Of a stretch of DNA of 64,000 nt, positions 9,538 through 19,156 are shown piece after piece (positions within the stretch are counted from its first letter, which is position 1; the number at the start of each line of letters is the position of its first letter). This DNA comes from Chondrus crispus (Eukaryota; Rhodophyta; Florideophyceae; Gigartinales; Gigartinaceae). A model generated the notes under the pieces. It was not told where the DNA came from, searched no databases, and was given only the letters and a program-made list of their open reading frames with translations. The stretch covers positions 35,079 through 99,078 of the forward strand of contig NW_005179006.1 in the NCBI RefSeq assembly GCF_000350225.1. The letters run 5' to 3'. Both the position numbers and the translations under genes were made by a program.

Positions 9538-10608
9538 TGGTTGCGACCGTTTTGTGTTGGGATTTCGGGAGAAAGAAAGGCGTGAGAAGGGGCGCGGGGA
9601 GCGGGAAGGAGGGGGATGGGGTGGGATTTGCGGATGTGAAAATAGGTGCAGGTGGGGGATTTTGTGTGTGTTGCAGGGAGATGGGAGGGTGGTTTGCGAA
9701 ACGGATATGAAGATGGCGGGGGGGGGGGGGGGGCAGAAGTGGTGATCGAGGAACCTGGGTGTGTTTGGATGTGGCTCCAGGCTGGAAGGCAGGCTTGTCC
9801 AGTACCCTTCGTGGTACTGTACCCTGTACAGTATGCAAGTCGGATGAGACGGAATGGCGGAGGTGGAAAAGAAGGGAAAAGATGGGAAAAGATGGGGAAC
9901 GCGAGTCAAAAACGATGGCGGCACAAGTGATGGCGGCTAAAGCGATGGCCTCGAGACCGACATGAGGATTGCGAGTCGTCAACAATGCAGTTGATGTCAA
10001 GGACATGCATCCTTGCTGTCGGTGGCATTGCTGTTACTTGCTGTTACTCGGATGCGAGGGGCGAGAGGCGTCGACTACACTCACGCGGGCAGTGTGCGAC
10101 CGAGGGAGGGACGCTTGGCGAGCACGGATTGGGGCGACGAGAGGATGATGTCGGTTAGCGCGCATAGCGTCATTGTTGGGGGCAGACGAGTGCTCGTACT
10201 CGGGTGCAATTTTTGAGGTTGTGTCTCTCACGCGGGCATGGCATTCACGCGCCACCGCAATATGTTGCGTATTTCCCCGAATTCCCGCCTACCCCACCAT
10301 TGCACATCTGCACCTTTTGAGTCGAGGAAAGCAGTCACTTGCACACCTCAAAACTAAATCTCTATCTCCTATCTCCTACCACTCATAACAACAACCAACA
10401 CCCACAGATGTCCTCTCATCACCCCATCTCTCTGTCTCTCTCCTGTTTGCTTCCCGTTGCTACCGATCCCCCGCTTTCCACACACACCCCAACTCTTTAA
10501 ATACTCTACTGCTCACCACACCACACATCTCCCTTTGTCTTTCCGGCAATAACACCAACTTCTCTCCTCCACCTTTTCTTCTTCCTACTTCAAGGCCCCC
10601 AAATTACA
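9538..10608. other. Intergenic region between divergent genes, with G16 tract
   Basis: This is the shared upstream region of the secreted-protein gene (-) and the cyclase gene (+). It contains a run of 16 G at 9718-9733 and a long CT-rich stretch (10360-10600) before the cyclase start. Open frames in both strands are low-complexity and were not accepted as genes. Confidence 0.6.
10496..10503 (+). promoter_or_regulatory. TATA-like element of the cyclase gene
   Basis: TTTAAATA lies about 106 bases upstream of the ATG at 10609, inside a CT-rich leader. Confidence 0.45.
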
Positions 10609-11886
10609 ATGGCACCCGCAGCTGACGGAGTCAACGTTAAACCCGTGTCAGAACGGGCCGTCCACGCATTGCCAGCCGCTCCGAAGAACGTCTTCGTGCA
10701 CAAGCAAGACAAAGCATCCTCTATGGTCCATGCCTGGACCAACTACTATGAGCTCCCCGTTGAGTACACTGTCGAGATCCACAAGGACATCCTCTCACCA
10801 AAAAATACTGCCCTCGCCACTCGTTTCATGCCCGCAGGCCTCAAACGTCGTTTCTGTGTCATCGATGAAACCGTCCATACCCTCTACGCTCCCAAACTCC
10901 GAGACTATTTTGCCGCCCACAACGTCGAACTCAAAATCGTTCTCATTAAGGGAGAAGAGGAAAACAAGCTCTTTGCTGCCGTCGAGAAGATTTTCAACGC
11001 TATGTCAGAGTTTGGTCTCTTGCGTCGAGAGCCAGTCGTCGCTATTGGTGGCGGATGTGTTCTGGATATCGTCGGTTTTACGGCAAGCTGCTATAGGAGA
11101 GGCGTTCCGTACATCCGTGTGCCCACCACGTTGCTCGCTATTGTTGATGCTAGCGTCGGCGTGAAATGTGGCGTCGATTGGGTTCATCCCACCATGGGCG
11201 GTCTTAAGAATCGCATGGGCAGCTTTTACCCTCCGTGTGCTGCTTTTCTAGACAAGGGCTTCATCGCTACACAAGATGAGAGAAATCTCATCAATGGAAT
11301 GGGTGAGATCATGAAGCTTGCTCTTGTGCGAAGTAAAGAGCTCTTTTCGTTACTTGAAGTCCATGGCAAACGTCTTGTGCAGCAGCGTTTTCAGACCGAT
11401 GATTTCGTACCAGATCGCGTTATTGAGCTCTCAATACAGATCATGCTCGAGGAACTCGGCCCCAACCTCTGGGAGCACCGTCTAGAACGATGTGTCGACT
11501 ACGGACATACTTTCAGTAAGATTCTTGAGATGACTGCCTCCCCGCCTGTCATGCATGGAGAGGCCGTCAATATTGATGGTTTTATTTGTATAATCCTTTC
11601 CCATCGCAAAGGCTGGATCTCTACCGAGACGCGTAATCGAGTCTTTGCCGCTATGCGAAATATTGGATTACCGACCTGGAATTCTGCCTGTACCATAAAA
11701 CTATTGTCGCAAGCCGTAACCGATGGCATCGAACATAGACACGGAAAACTTAGAATGCCGCTAGTGAGAGGCAATATTGGCCAATCTGGTTTTATCAACG
11801 AATGCACCGAAGATCAACTCCAGGATGCCATCTCCCAAATTTTGGAGATGCATCATGGGGCCCGTGTCAAAGATGGCAACGTGTAG
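10609..11886 (+). CDS. Sedoheptulose 7-phosphate cyclase (DDGS/EEVS group of the 3-dehydroquinate synthase superfamily)
   Basis: A 425-residue dehydroquinate-synthase-fold enzyme. The NAD-binding GGG(C)VLDIVGF motif, the PTTLLAIVDASVGVK block and the KNRMGSFYPP segment are all present. The metal ligands of the superfamily are intact: Glu233 in GMGEIMK, His300 in DYGHTFS and His316 in MHGEAV. The NLWEHRLERCVDYGHT stretch and the C-terminal extension (GKLRMPL..IG...F) are typical of cyclases that turn sedoheptulose 7-phosphate into C7 cyclitols, rather than of AroB. The products are 4-deoxygadusol (mycosporine-like sunscreen route) or 2-epi-5-epi-valiolone; I cannot decide between them from sequence alone. 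It is a single-domain protein, with no fused O-methyltransferase and none next to it, although red algal mycosporine genes are usually fused. Cytosolic: no transit peptide is apparent. Confidence 0.88.
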   Translation: MAPAADGVNVKPVSERAVHALPAAPKNVFVHKQDKASSMVHAWTNYYELPVEYTVEIHKDILSPKNTALATRFMPAGLKRRFCVIDETVHTLYAPKLRDYFAAHNVELKIVLIKGEEENKLFAAVEKIFNAMSEFGLLRREPVVAIGGGCVLDIVGFTASCYRRGVPYIRVPTTLLAIVDASVGVKCGVDWVHPTMGGLKNRMGSFYPPCAAFLDKGFIATQDERNLINGMGEIMKLALVRSKELFSLLEVHGKRLVQQRFQTDDFVPDRVIELSIQIMLEELGPNLWEHRLERCVDYGHTFSKILEMTASPPVMHGEAVNIDGFICIILSHRKGWISTETRNRVFAAMRNIGLPTWNSACTIKLLSQAVTDGIEHRHGKLRMPLVRGNIGQSGFINECTEDQLQDAISQILEMHHGARVKDGNV

Positions 11887-12543
11887 CACAGGATCTTCAG
11901 TTAACGAATACGGCAGGGAGTCAGGGAAGAGACAAGCACCGATGGTTGGCAAAATGCGCAAAGAATAACACCTTGAAAATACTTGAGAGCCCTATGCACC
12001 CTGCTCACCAACCTATGTAGGGTGTGAGATCAATGTAGTTCTATATACATAATTCCATATCAATGTGGACTGGTTTGGATTCATCTTCCTATTGTATGTA
12101 GACGGTAGCGGTAGCCGTCACATCGATTATTCATAAATACTGTATCATGGTAAACAGAAGTAGTTACCCTTGAAGCAGAGGTCACAGCATTAAATACTGC
12201 ATCTCGAAGCAATATGGTACATATAAAAGTTTCTCTCACGTTCAACAAAGAAGCAGCCACAAATAATGTCTAGTCGAGTAATCCGAGCAGTACCGCTCGA
12301 CTTTGAGACTTTCAGTCGTGTAGAACCAAGTTTGAACTGCGCCTATTGCTGACCTCAGCACTTGGTTACCTCTACAAGAGCGCAATTTAAGCTTCCACTT
12401 CATTGACAACAAGCCGAAAACAGCAATGCAAACCCATGGACATGCGAATGTTTCTTGACACGCTCCCAAAAATAGTTCTACTAAAGCCCCCACAGCTTGG
12501 ACGCCTTCGAATGCATTTCCTATGAAACAACTGCAAATGAATA
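11887..12543. other. Intergenic region
   Basis: AT-rich flank between the cyclase (+) and the small membrane protein (-), which converge here. No gene, RNA or repeat recognised. Confidence 0.6.
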
Positions 12544-12885
12544 TTAATCCTCGAGACCTTTGCGCACCTCCCGACGAATCGCGCGATAGCCATCTCCAAC
12601 AGCCCTCCCAAATGCACGCCAAGCAGAACTTACCCCTTGCACCGCTCGACTCAGCAATGTATCCGCCCCGCGCACCTCGAGCAACACAGCAATGGCGTAG
12701 ACACTGCCAATACCGACAGCGACCAGCGAAATGAGCATGTCGTAGAACAATAATACTATGCCAATGCCAACCGAAGCGGCACTGATTTTCGCGAACTCTC
12801 GAAACATATATTTCTTGTCATTCTGTAACCGCCTTTCCTCGTCGCTTTGAAACTCTTTGTCTTTCTTCTTCTGCTCCGTGCTCAT
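12544..12885 (-). CDS. Small two-helix membrane protein of unknown function
   Basis: From the ATG at 12883-12885 this encodes 113 residues: a charged head rich in Lys, Glu and Gln (residues 1-31), two closely spaced hydrophobic helices (about 33-48 and 52-69, ISAASVGIGIVLLFYDMLIS and LVAVGIGSVYAIAVLLE), and an amphipathic basic tail. The frame continues upstream to 13035, but the added 50 residues are Cys/Arg/Ser-rich and look non-coding, so the internal Met (MSTEQKKKDKEF) is preferred. I do not recognise a family. The hairpin membrane layout would suit an organelle or ER membrane subunit. A different frame at 12818-13048 overlaps the head and cannot be fully excluded as an upstream exon. Confidence 0.55.
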   Translation of the reverse strand: MSTEQKKKDKEFQSDEERRLQNDKKYMFREFAKISAASVGIGIVLLFYDMLISLVAVGIGSVYAIAVLLEVRGADTLLSRAVQGVSSAWRAFGRAVGDGYRAIRREVRKGLED

Positions 12886-15508
12886 TGATAGCTCTGGGCA
12901 TGATGAGCGGCATCTCTTCGAAATGCAAGTTCTCTCGCATGGAATGAAACTGCTTGAGCGCCAACTCCGGCCATGTGTGGCGCTCTTGCCGTGAGCTGCC
13001 TTGGTAGCGCGCACGTACGGCGGAACAAAGGCCATCTGGATTCCTCACACAATGCTGGTATTAGGATCAAAGAGCTGAGAGCTACTGAAGGTGGCTCCAA
13101 TGTGCCACGACTTCTCGGGTAGATTCGCCAACTCCCCTTTTTCGAGAGCTGTCTGAAAATGTGTGTTGCGCCAGTCGACTTGTGAATCCAGATGCCGTAA
13201 GTGAACGTTGACAGTACTGACTGTTACGGAGTTGCGGAGCTGCGTTTTTGGCCACCCGAAAGTGCCGGGGCAGTCTTGCAGAAGCTAAATTAGGATGCGT
13301 TTGAGATCATCCCATGATTGTGGCAAAAAACCGCCGACAAAATTAGGTTGCGTGACTAGCCATAGACGGCCACATTACACTGCCCACTTGCCTGCAGTCG
13401 TCATCCCTCTTCACTCCTGTTGATTTGGCATACACCCCAGTCCTTCTTTTCCGGACGGCGTCCGCGTGTCTACCTTCTTGCCTGACCTCGCCCACTTCGA
13501 CGAGCGTAGAGCCGAATCACGCCGGTAATTCCTATGAATCCAACTAAATTGACATGTCTGCCATACGCTCTAGAACGACCAGTAGCAATCTGACTGCCAT
13601 GATAACTGTGTGAAGATAGTGGGGGATGATATCAGTAAAACAGGCCCAGGAGAGAGAAACCCCCTATCTTCAGATGTGTGTGTTGTATAGATTCTTTGTT
13701 TTATGAAAGAAGCTTCATCCGTATGACGTTTCATATCCTCACTTAGGTTATCCTTCTCCAAATCTTGGACTCCAATTCCCATGTTTGATGTTAAAAATGA
13801 GAGCGTGCCCATCTGTCAACTTTGAGCAACCGGACCAGTGAAAAGGACGAAAAATGTGATAATGGGATTCTTGTATCGCTCATTATCGAAGAAGGTAAAT
13901 GTCGGGTGATATGCATTGTTTGATACCACCACCCGCCGGATCAGTACAAGTCCTGCGTTGTGTCACCATTAATCCGCGGTTTTGCTTCGACCTGGCCAGG
14001 GCGTTCAGACGGACAAGGACGTATTCCCATCGTGGGTCAAAGTAACTCATACAGGGACAAAATTCGCAGACACCGTACATCAGGCTCGGATCGTCCCTCT
14101 CAAAACCCTACTGTTGGAGAGATAACGATCCTGTGTTTTCACTTCTGAACACAAGTGGATGGGGATGGAAGTCCAAAATTAACAAGGGAATCAATAAATG
14201 ATACCTGCATGTTGGCGGCAAGTTGTGGCTTCAACCCCTTGAACAATGAATGGCCGTTGCCAACTTATTATGTCCTCGGAGATGGTGATACATAGCAGAG
14301 CTCGCCCCACCACAAGTGCTTCACTAAATACTGCTGGTAGGCAAGGCTTTCGTAGCTTATTTGATTTCTGTGCAGTGGTTAGAGTCTATCTTTCTGCGAA
14401 TGACTTTATTATGAAGACATGGTTGAGGAGTAGGTAGGCCGGACCATGACCCCATATCGCTAATATAATCTGCGAAAAGATCCACTTGCCATTTGTTCTA
14501 CAGCGTAAGTGAAAAAACTCGGCTGATGACCCCTCCAGCTGATGGTGCAACCGTGCAATACGTAGTACGAGCACTTATCCTGGGCAAAAGATTCTGAAAA
14601 TTTAGAAAGTCACCAGACGAGAAGAGCGCCTTCGCTACAAGACGTGGGCCCCATCCACTCCAGGATCGCTTTTGGGTACTGGTTGTGCCCTCGGCAGTAC
14701 AGAATTGTTGTTAGACGTCCGAGTGCTTTCTCATCCCCTGTCGGATCGCTTGCTTTGTCCGTGGCCCAGCGAGAGCAACCAGTGGTTGTGCGCAAGACCA
14801 TTCTCTTGAACAACTCCAATACTACTACGTAAAATGTGCTTTCAAAAGTTACCCGATACATCTTAACTTTTTAAAGAATACGTGCATTCAGCGTCTGCGA
14901 TTCCATAGAAGGCACTAAATCTGGATGTGTATCCATACAGCACATCAAGAACGTGGTCCTCTTCTACTATCTTTGCGTGAAGTTTTCCCTGAGATGAGTA
15001 GCTTGCTGTATCCTGTAAGAGTAACTACTTTTTCACCGTTACATGTCTTTTTGATGACCCAGCGTTGTGGCCTTTACAGAGCATTTAGTTCCCACAACTC
15101 AAGTCGCCCTCTACACTGCGTTTCTTGGCATACGTCGTCTTTTAGTGCACCGCATCTTTCAAGTTCAGCTCGTTCTAAGTAATATCATTCTGGGCGACGA
15201 AGGCATTTGGGATCCTTTTCATGGAAAATTGTGCATAGCTTACAAGCAACAAGGAGGAAGAAACAAGACTTACCTCAGCATTTGACCATTTGTGCGGGTG
15301 CCACTGAAAAAGGACACAGTGCGAACAGGAGCAAGATGCAGCACACAGCTTATTACTGTAATGCCCTACAGCGTCTATTCCCAGAGGCACGGCATCGATT
15401 GCTCGACAGTTGCAACACGACAGTTGCAACACCAAGTGCCAGCCCATACGAATGCTCGAATACGAATGCTCGGACACCGCCGGCCCGCGATTCTCATCTA
15501 CACGCTTG
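12886..15508. other. 2.6-kb region without a convincing gene
   Basis: Scattered frames of 60-140 codons on both strands show no motif, no signal peptide and no shared codon character. The region may be decayed transposon DNA or long untranslated flanks. No tRNA or repeat seen. Confidence 0.5.
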
Positions 15509-15841
15509 ATGACTAACAAGCAAATGTCAGCGCCCACTCCAAGCGAGCACCGGACGATCAGTGCGGTGGCGGCCTTCCCGCACTGTCGCAAAGCGTGGGA
15601 GCGTTTGGCCCAGTGCGTCCGTCAGCACCCGTCCTCCTCGCCAACTTCAGTGGTCTGCCAGAAATTTGCGACGCTCGCAGGATGGTGCGTGACGCGGAGC
15701 CTGTGTGGAAAATCAGCCCGCGAGCTTGAAGAGTGCTGCGGCGGCGTGCCAGAGCTCGTGCGATGCCCGGCCCATAAATGTGGTAGACAGAACACGGCTC
15801 TAGATGAGTGCATGACGGAGTTCACGAAGCACGCCGGATAG
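15509..15841 (+). CDS. Quadruple Cx9C (CHCH-type) protein, probable mitochondrial intermembrane-space protein
   Basis: Four exact Cx9C motifs are present in order: CRKAWERLAQC, CQKFATLAGWC, CGKSARELEEC and CGRQNTALDEC. Two Cx9C pairs define coiled-coil-helix-coiled-coil-helix folds whose disulfides are made by Mia40/Erv1 in the mitochondrial intermembrane space, so a role in respiratory-complex assembly or structure is expected. Four such motifs are also found in the complex I subunit NDUFA8 and in some plant twin-Cx9C proteins, but the spacing between motifs and the extra cysteines (ten in all) do not let me name it. The frame is open from 15410, but the upstream part is unlike a CHCH head; starts at 15509 (MTNKQMSAPT) or 15524 fit better. 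There is no cleavable presequence, as expected for this import route. Confidence 0.75.
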   Translation: MTNKQMSAPTPSEHRTISAVAAFPHCRKAWERLAQCVRQHPSSSPTSVVCQKFATLAGWCVTRSLCGKSARELEECCGGVPELVRCPAHKCGRQNTALDECMTEFTKHAG

Positions 15842-16654
15842 AGGAAAGATAAGGGCTAGTTCTACATGCGAAAGTAGTGGGCAGAGGGCAAAGCACGGTC
15901 ATTGTCATTATCGATGCCAACGCTTTTTCGTTTATGAAGGGTTGGTCTGATATGCTCAACAAAGAACAACGCAATTGTACTGTTAACTTTTCTGCGGCTG
16001 ACGTTGAGGGATTGTTCTGGGTTTTCTTGCGAGCCTATTCGGACCCGTGAAGTCAGCCTCCTGCGAGCCCTGGACACGACAAGAAAGACCAACCAGGATT
16101 CCGTAGGAAGGCGCGCGCAAGACAAACTGGGTGCAAGCAAAATGAGAGCGTTGTGCAAGAATATATACAGACTACGTAAGATTTAAAGCAGAAGCACATG
16201 AGATGGTTAAGCTGATAGCTCATAGCACCGCGAGTTTGCGCTTCAGCATGAGCTCAGCTTCCGTGCTGCTGGCTCACCGCTCAGCAGTGAGCCAGCAGCA
16301 CGGAAGCTGGACGCACTGCTGAATGCTTCTCCATCTGTGGTGGCACCACCACAACACTCCCAGTCCGTTTGCAGGCAGCACAGTATGCGCCCTGCTGATA
16401 GACTGCGAGAGTTGTATGCAGTGATCCCTTTGGGAATTTATGATCCAATCTACTCATCGTCAGCTGTTCTGTAATGTGAAAACTACTTCCTGATCTTACA
16501 GTTGGACGCCGTCGGCAATGCACCCTATCAACCTGCCTGGGCTCTAGGTCCCTTCTTGGTTGAGGACATCCGAGAGCATTTTTCTTCCCCACGCGACGTA
16601 GGAGTAATCGAAAACAGCAACAACTTTCTGTGTTTCCTCAACAACTCTATCAAG
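15842..16654. other. Intergenic region upstream of eS10
   Basis: It contains a 23-bp perfect hairpin (16255-16309) and the probable eS10 promoter and leader. The eS10 frame stays open upstream to 16502, but the first codon there is TTG and the extra residues do not match eS10. Confidence 0.55.
16255..16309. repeat. Perfect 23-bp inverted repeat with 9-base loop
   Basis: The left arm at 16255-16277 (CAGCTTCCGTGCTGCTGGCT and three further bases) is the exact reverse complement of 16287-16309. As RNA it would form an uninterrupted 23-bp stem with loop CGCUCAGCA, about 350 bases before the eS10 ATG. There is no T-run after it as in a bacterial terminator. Confidence 0.92.
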
Positions 16655-17095
16655 ATGTTAATGCCCAAGAAGGACCGTGTTGCTATCTACTCGCAGATAT
16701 TCAAGGATGGTGTATGCGTTGTGAAGAAGGACCCCATGCTCAAGAAGCACGCTGAGATCGACGTCAAGAACCTTCATGTCATGCAGACCATGAAGTCTCT
16801 CAAATCGCGCGAGTACGTTCGCGAGACTTTCTCCTGGCAATACTATTACTACTACCTCACCGACGAGGGCATCGAATATCTCCGATCCTTTTTGAATCTG
16901 CCTGGCAGCGTTAAGCCAAGCACCCTCACCCCGCCACCACGCCAGCCCCCGCGTTCAGCCCTCGCTGGCCGTGGAGATCGCTCTCGCAAATATGATGGCG
17001 GAGATAAAAAGATGGGGCCGGAAGGTGACTTCCGTCCTTCCTACCGCGAGGGAGGTGGTGGCTTTGGTCGCGGTGCTCCTCTGCGTGGTTACTAA
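16655..17095 (+). CDS. RPS10: 40S ribosomal protein eS10
   Basis: A 146-residue protein with the S10/plectin winged-helix domain at its N-terminus: MLMPKKDRVAIYSQIFKDGV, then KNLHVMQTMKSLKSREYV and FSWQYYYYYLTDEGIEYLR, all hallmark segments of eS10. The tail is Arg/Gly-rich and ends in GGGGFGRGAPLRGY, as in other eukaryotic eS10 proteins, where it lies near the mRNA entry and head region of the small subunit. The ATG at 16655 aligns with the conserved MLMPKK start (a second Met is two codons later). The gene converges with the Tat-SF1 homologue, the two stops being only about 180 bases apart. No intron is visible. Confidence 0.95.
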   Translation: MLMPKKDRVAIYSQIFKDGVCVVKKDPMLKKHAEIDVKNLHVMQTMKSLKSREYVRETFSWQYYYYYLTDEGIEYLRSFLNLPGSVKPSTLTPPPRQPPRSALAGRGDRSRKYDGGDKKMGPEGDFRPSYREGGGGFGRGAPLRGY

Positions 17096-17278
17096 TCAAA
17101 GTCTCTACCGAGGCCCCCGAATGACCGTCCGCGATTAGAGCATTGCGACAAGCACACTGGCCTTGCCCTAAATGTCTCAGTGCTATATCAACATGCACGT
17201 CGCCATATAGCTATCTGTTTATGAGTTTGGATTCTGTCTGGCAACGCGGGACACTTGCGACGCGAGAGTGCAATCTAT

Positions 17279-18307
17279 CTATGACACGGAGGGATCCTTT
17301 TCTGTCTTGTCTCCCTCAGCCTCAAGCCATTCCTGCCACCGCTTTTCGCGTTCTGATTTTTCCTCCTCGGTCTCCTTGTATCGGAAATCGCTCACCCCGT
17401 CATAAAACTCGGCACTTAGTTTGCGCCCATCATACCATCGCCCATTCATCACCTTGATGCACTCAACGCATGCCTCCAAAGAAGCAAACTTCACTGCGAT
17501 CGCCCCTTCTGCATTGCGCTCAAAAACGGTAATCTTCTCCACTGTTCCACATGCCCCACACCCTTCCTCCATGTCCTCACGAATCACGTTGTAGTCGGCA
17601 TCCTTAGCACCAAATACGTTCTTCAGAATCACTATGCGCGTCGTCTTCGCCACTTCCTGGCCCTCCTCAGCCCAGCTCAAAGCCTCCTGTACCAATTCCC
17701 GAGGCCGGAAGCTACTTTTATGTCTTTTCCCCTCTTCCCCTTCATCTTGATTTCTTTTCATGTCGTCAGTGCTTCCAGCCACGTCCCATTCTTGCTTGTG
17801 ATCAAAAGTTGCCGCCTGTACGCCAATGGGCGTTCCCCCCGGCCGTATTGGAGCGTTGTCTAAAAGCGTGACCGCATTCTCCACGCTTGGCTGCATCGCA
17901 TACGTAACCAGACCATCTCCTTTAAAGTCTCCATTCTCATCAGTGTAGAGTTTGACTCGCGGTAGCCCTGTCTCGGCACTAGGCAAAATGATTCCACACT
18001 TAGTGAAGTAGTCGGCGAGCTCCTGCTCCGTCACGTCCGCAGGAAGACCCGTGACGTACACACTGGTGTTTTGCCGGCGCTTCAAACGCTGAGCTTCTCG
18101 CTTTCGCTTCCGCGCCAGACGCTTTCGCTCACGGGCCATTGCGCTTTGAAGATCGGTTGTAGGTGTGTCAGCGCCATTGTCGCCGGGTTGATTTTCGTTA
18201 ATACGATTATGCTCGGCAGCGTCACTGACGCCATCTGCTAGAGCGGGAGCTTGTTCGCCGGGGTCTCTCTCGCCATTGACGGCAGATGTGCCCGGCTCAG
18301 CGCACAT
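17279..18307 (-). CDS. Tat-SF1/Cus2-like U2 snRNP-associated splicing factor
   Basis: A 342-residue protein from the ATG at 18305-18307. After an acidic head and a basic Arg/Lys stretch (about residues 58-80) comes RRM1 (about 81-170: SVYVTGLPADVTEQELADYF with RVKLYTDENGDFKGDGLVTY), then a second RRM of the U2AF-homology type (about 222-314: RIVILKNVF, AIAVKFASLEACVECIKVMN, GRWYDGRKLSAEFYDG). This matches Tat-SF1/Cus2 proteins, which bind SF3B1 through the UHM and help U2 snRNP assembly; here the RxF-type motif reads RWY. The domain order, the linker and the Glu-rich end fit the family. The frame extends to 18370, but the extra 21 residues look non-homologous. A splicing factor of this type fits a genome with few but real introns. 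Confidence 0.9.
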   Translation of the reverse strand: MCAEPGTSAVNGERDPGEQAPALADGVSDAAEHNRINENQPGDNGADTPTTDLQSAMARERKRLARKRKREAQRLKRRQNTSVYVTGLPADVTEQELADYFTKCGIILPSAETGLPRVKLYTDENGDFKGDGLVTYAMQPSVENAVTLLDNAPIRPGGTPIGVQAATFDHKQEWDVAGSTDDMKRNQDEGEEGKRHKSSFRPRELVQEALSWAEEGQEVAKTTRIVILKNVFGAKDADYNVIREDMEEGCGACGTVEKITVFERNAEGAIAVKFASLEACVECIKVMNGRWYDGRKLSAEFYDGVSDFRYKETEEEKSEREKRWQEWLEAEGDKTEKDPSVS

Positions 18308-18645
18308 TGCAATAAAATTGGAAGCAGTGAAAGAACGTGGCTTCAGGAATAGTGAGTGCATCAGGCGCAATTCTGCATAGAGGGAGCGATTCTAGGGCAG
18401 CAGTGAAACTGTGTAGCTGGTCACATAGAGGCCACCGTCATAGTGCTCAGAATGTTCTCGTTGATCGTCATGCGAAGAGACATCAGGGTGAGAGGGGATA
18501 TCTTCCTTGTCACATGATATGCCTTGCAGCACAGAGCCCATCCTTGACATCACAAAAATATCCTACACATTTTTCGATGCGCTTTTCTGTGAAGTTTTAA
18601 ATGTTTGAGAATATATCACTGAAACTTCAAAGTCTTTGGTTGTTA
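18308..18645. other. Promoter-side flank of the Tat-SF1 gene up to the transposon nest
   Basis: Short AT-rich host sequence. The TTA target duplication of the Harbinger element occupies 18643-18645. No other feature seen. Confidence 0.6.
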
Positions 18646-18685
18646 GAGCATCTCTGCGGCCTCCTCTATTCTCTAATTTTTACTG
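18646..18685 (+). repeat. Left terminal inverted repeat of the Harbinger element
   Basis: It pairs with 56503-56542, with a one-base indel and a few substitutions, and adjoins the TTA duplication. Confidence 0.8.
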
Positions 18686-19156
18686 CCAAGTGGCACAACA
18701 TAACTCGGCAGCTCTATTGCTGTATTTCAGAATAGACTCTGTGTAAATAGAACCCAATGCCATCCCTACGGCACAGGAAATAGATTCCCATAGCCCGGTG
18801 CTGACCAAGAAAGTGATAGCAAAAAGTTGAAAATCTGGGCAATGTGCGCCCCAGTCCTTCTGTAAACCAGAAACACATGGTAAACCAAACCAATTTAAGT
18901 GTCATATTCCTAGCTTTCCAACGGTACCAGTTGAACGAAGTATGGAGCACCTGTTCCAAACATATGAGCGATCAAACATTTCGTAACGGTCGCAGCTCAA
19001 CCTCACCCCATAGGTATCACCATTGTCTCTCAGAAATTTCTCAAGGTAAGCATTATTTCTCCAACATCACTAACATCACCAAACGCATATCCCTATGATC
19101 TAGGTGTACGTAAGCGTAGATACATATTTACCAAATTCTATCTCGCATTCGCTCCC

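Noticed and set aside
9235-10006. Pro/His/Ser-rich minus-strand frames of about 225 codons
   Set aside because: They arise from G-rich intergenic DNA and the 11-bp repeat (the RPQSVLDPSSI repeats). They overlap the promoter of the secreted-protein gene and have no domain.
12818-13048. Frame with WPEL..K segment resembling a potato-type protease inhibitor
   Set aside because: Only a few residues match, the inhibitor loop is absent, and the frame overlaps the better-supported membrane protein gene.
16255-16309. Rho-independent terminator
   Set aside because: No U-run follows the stem and the DNA is nuclear eukaryotic.
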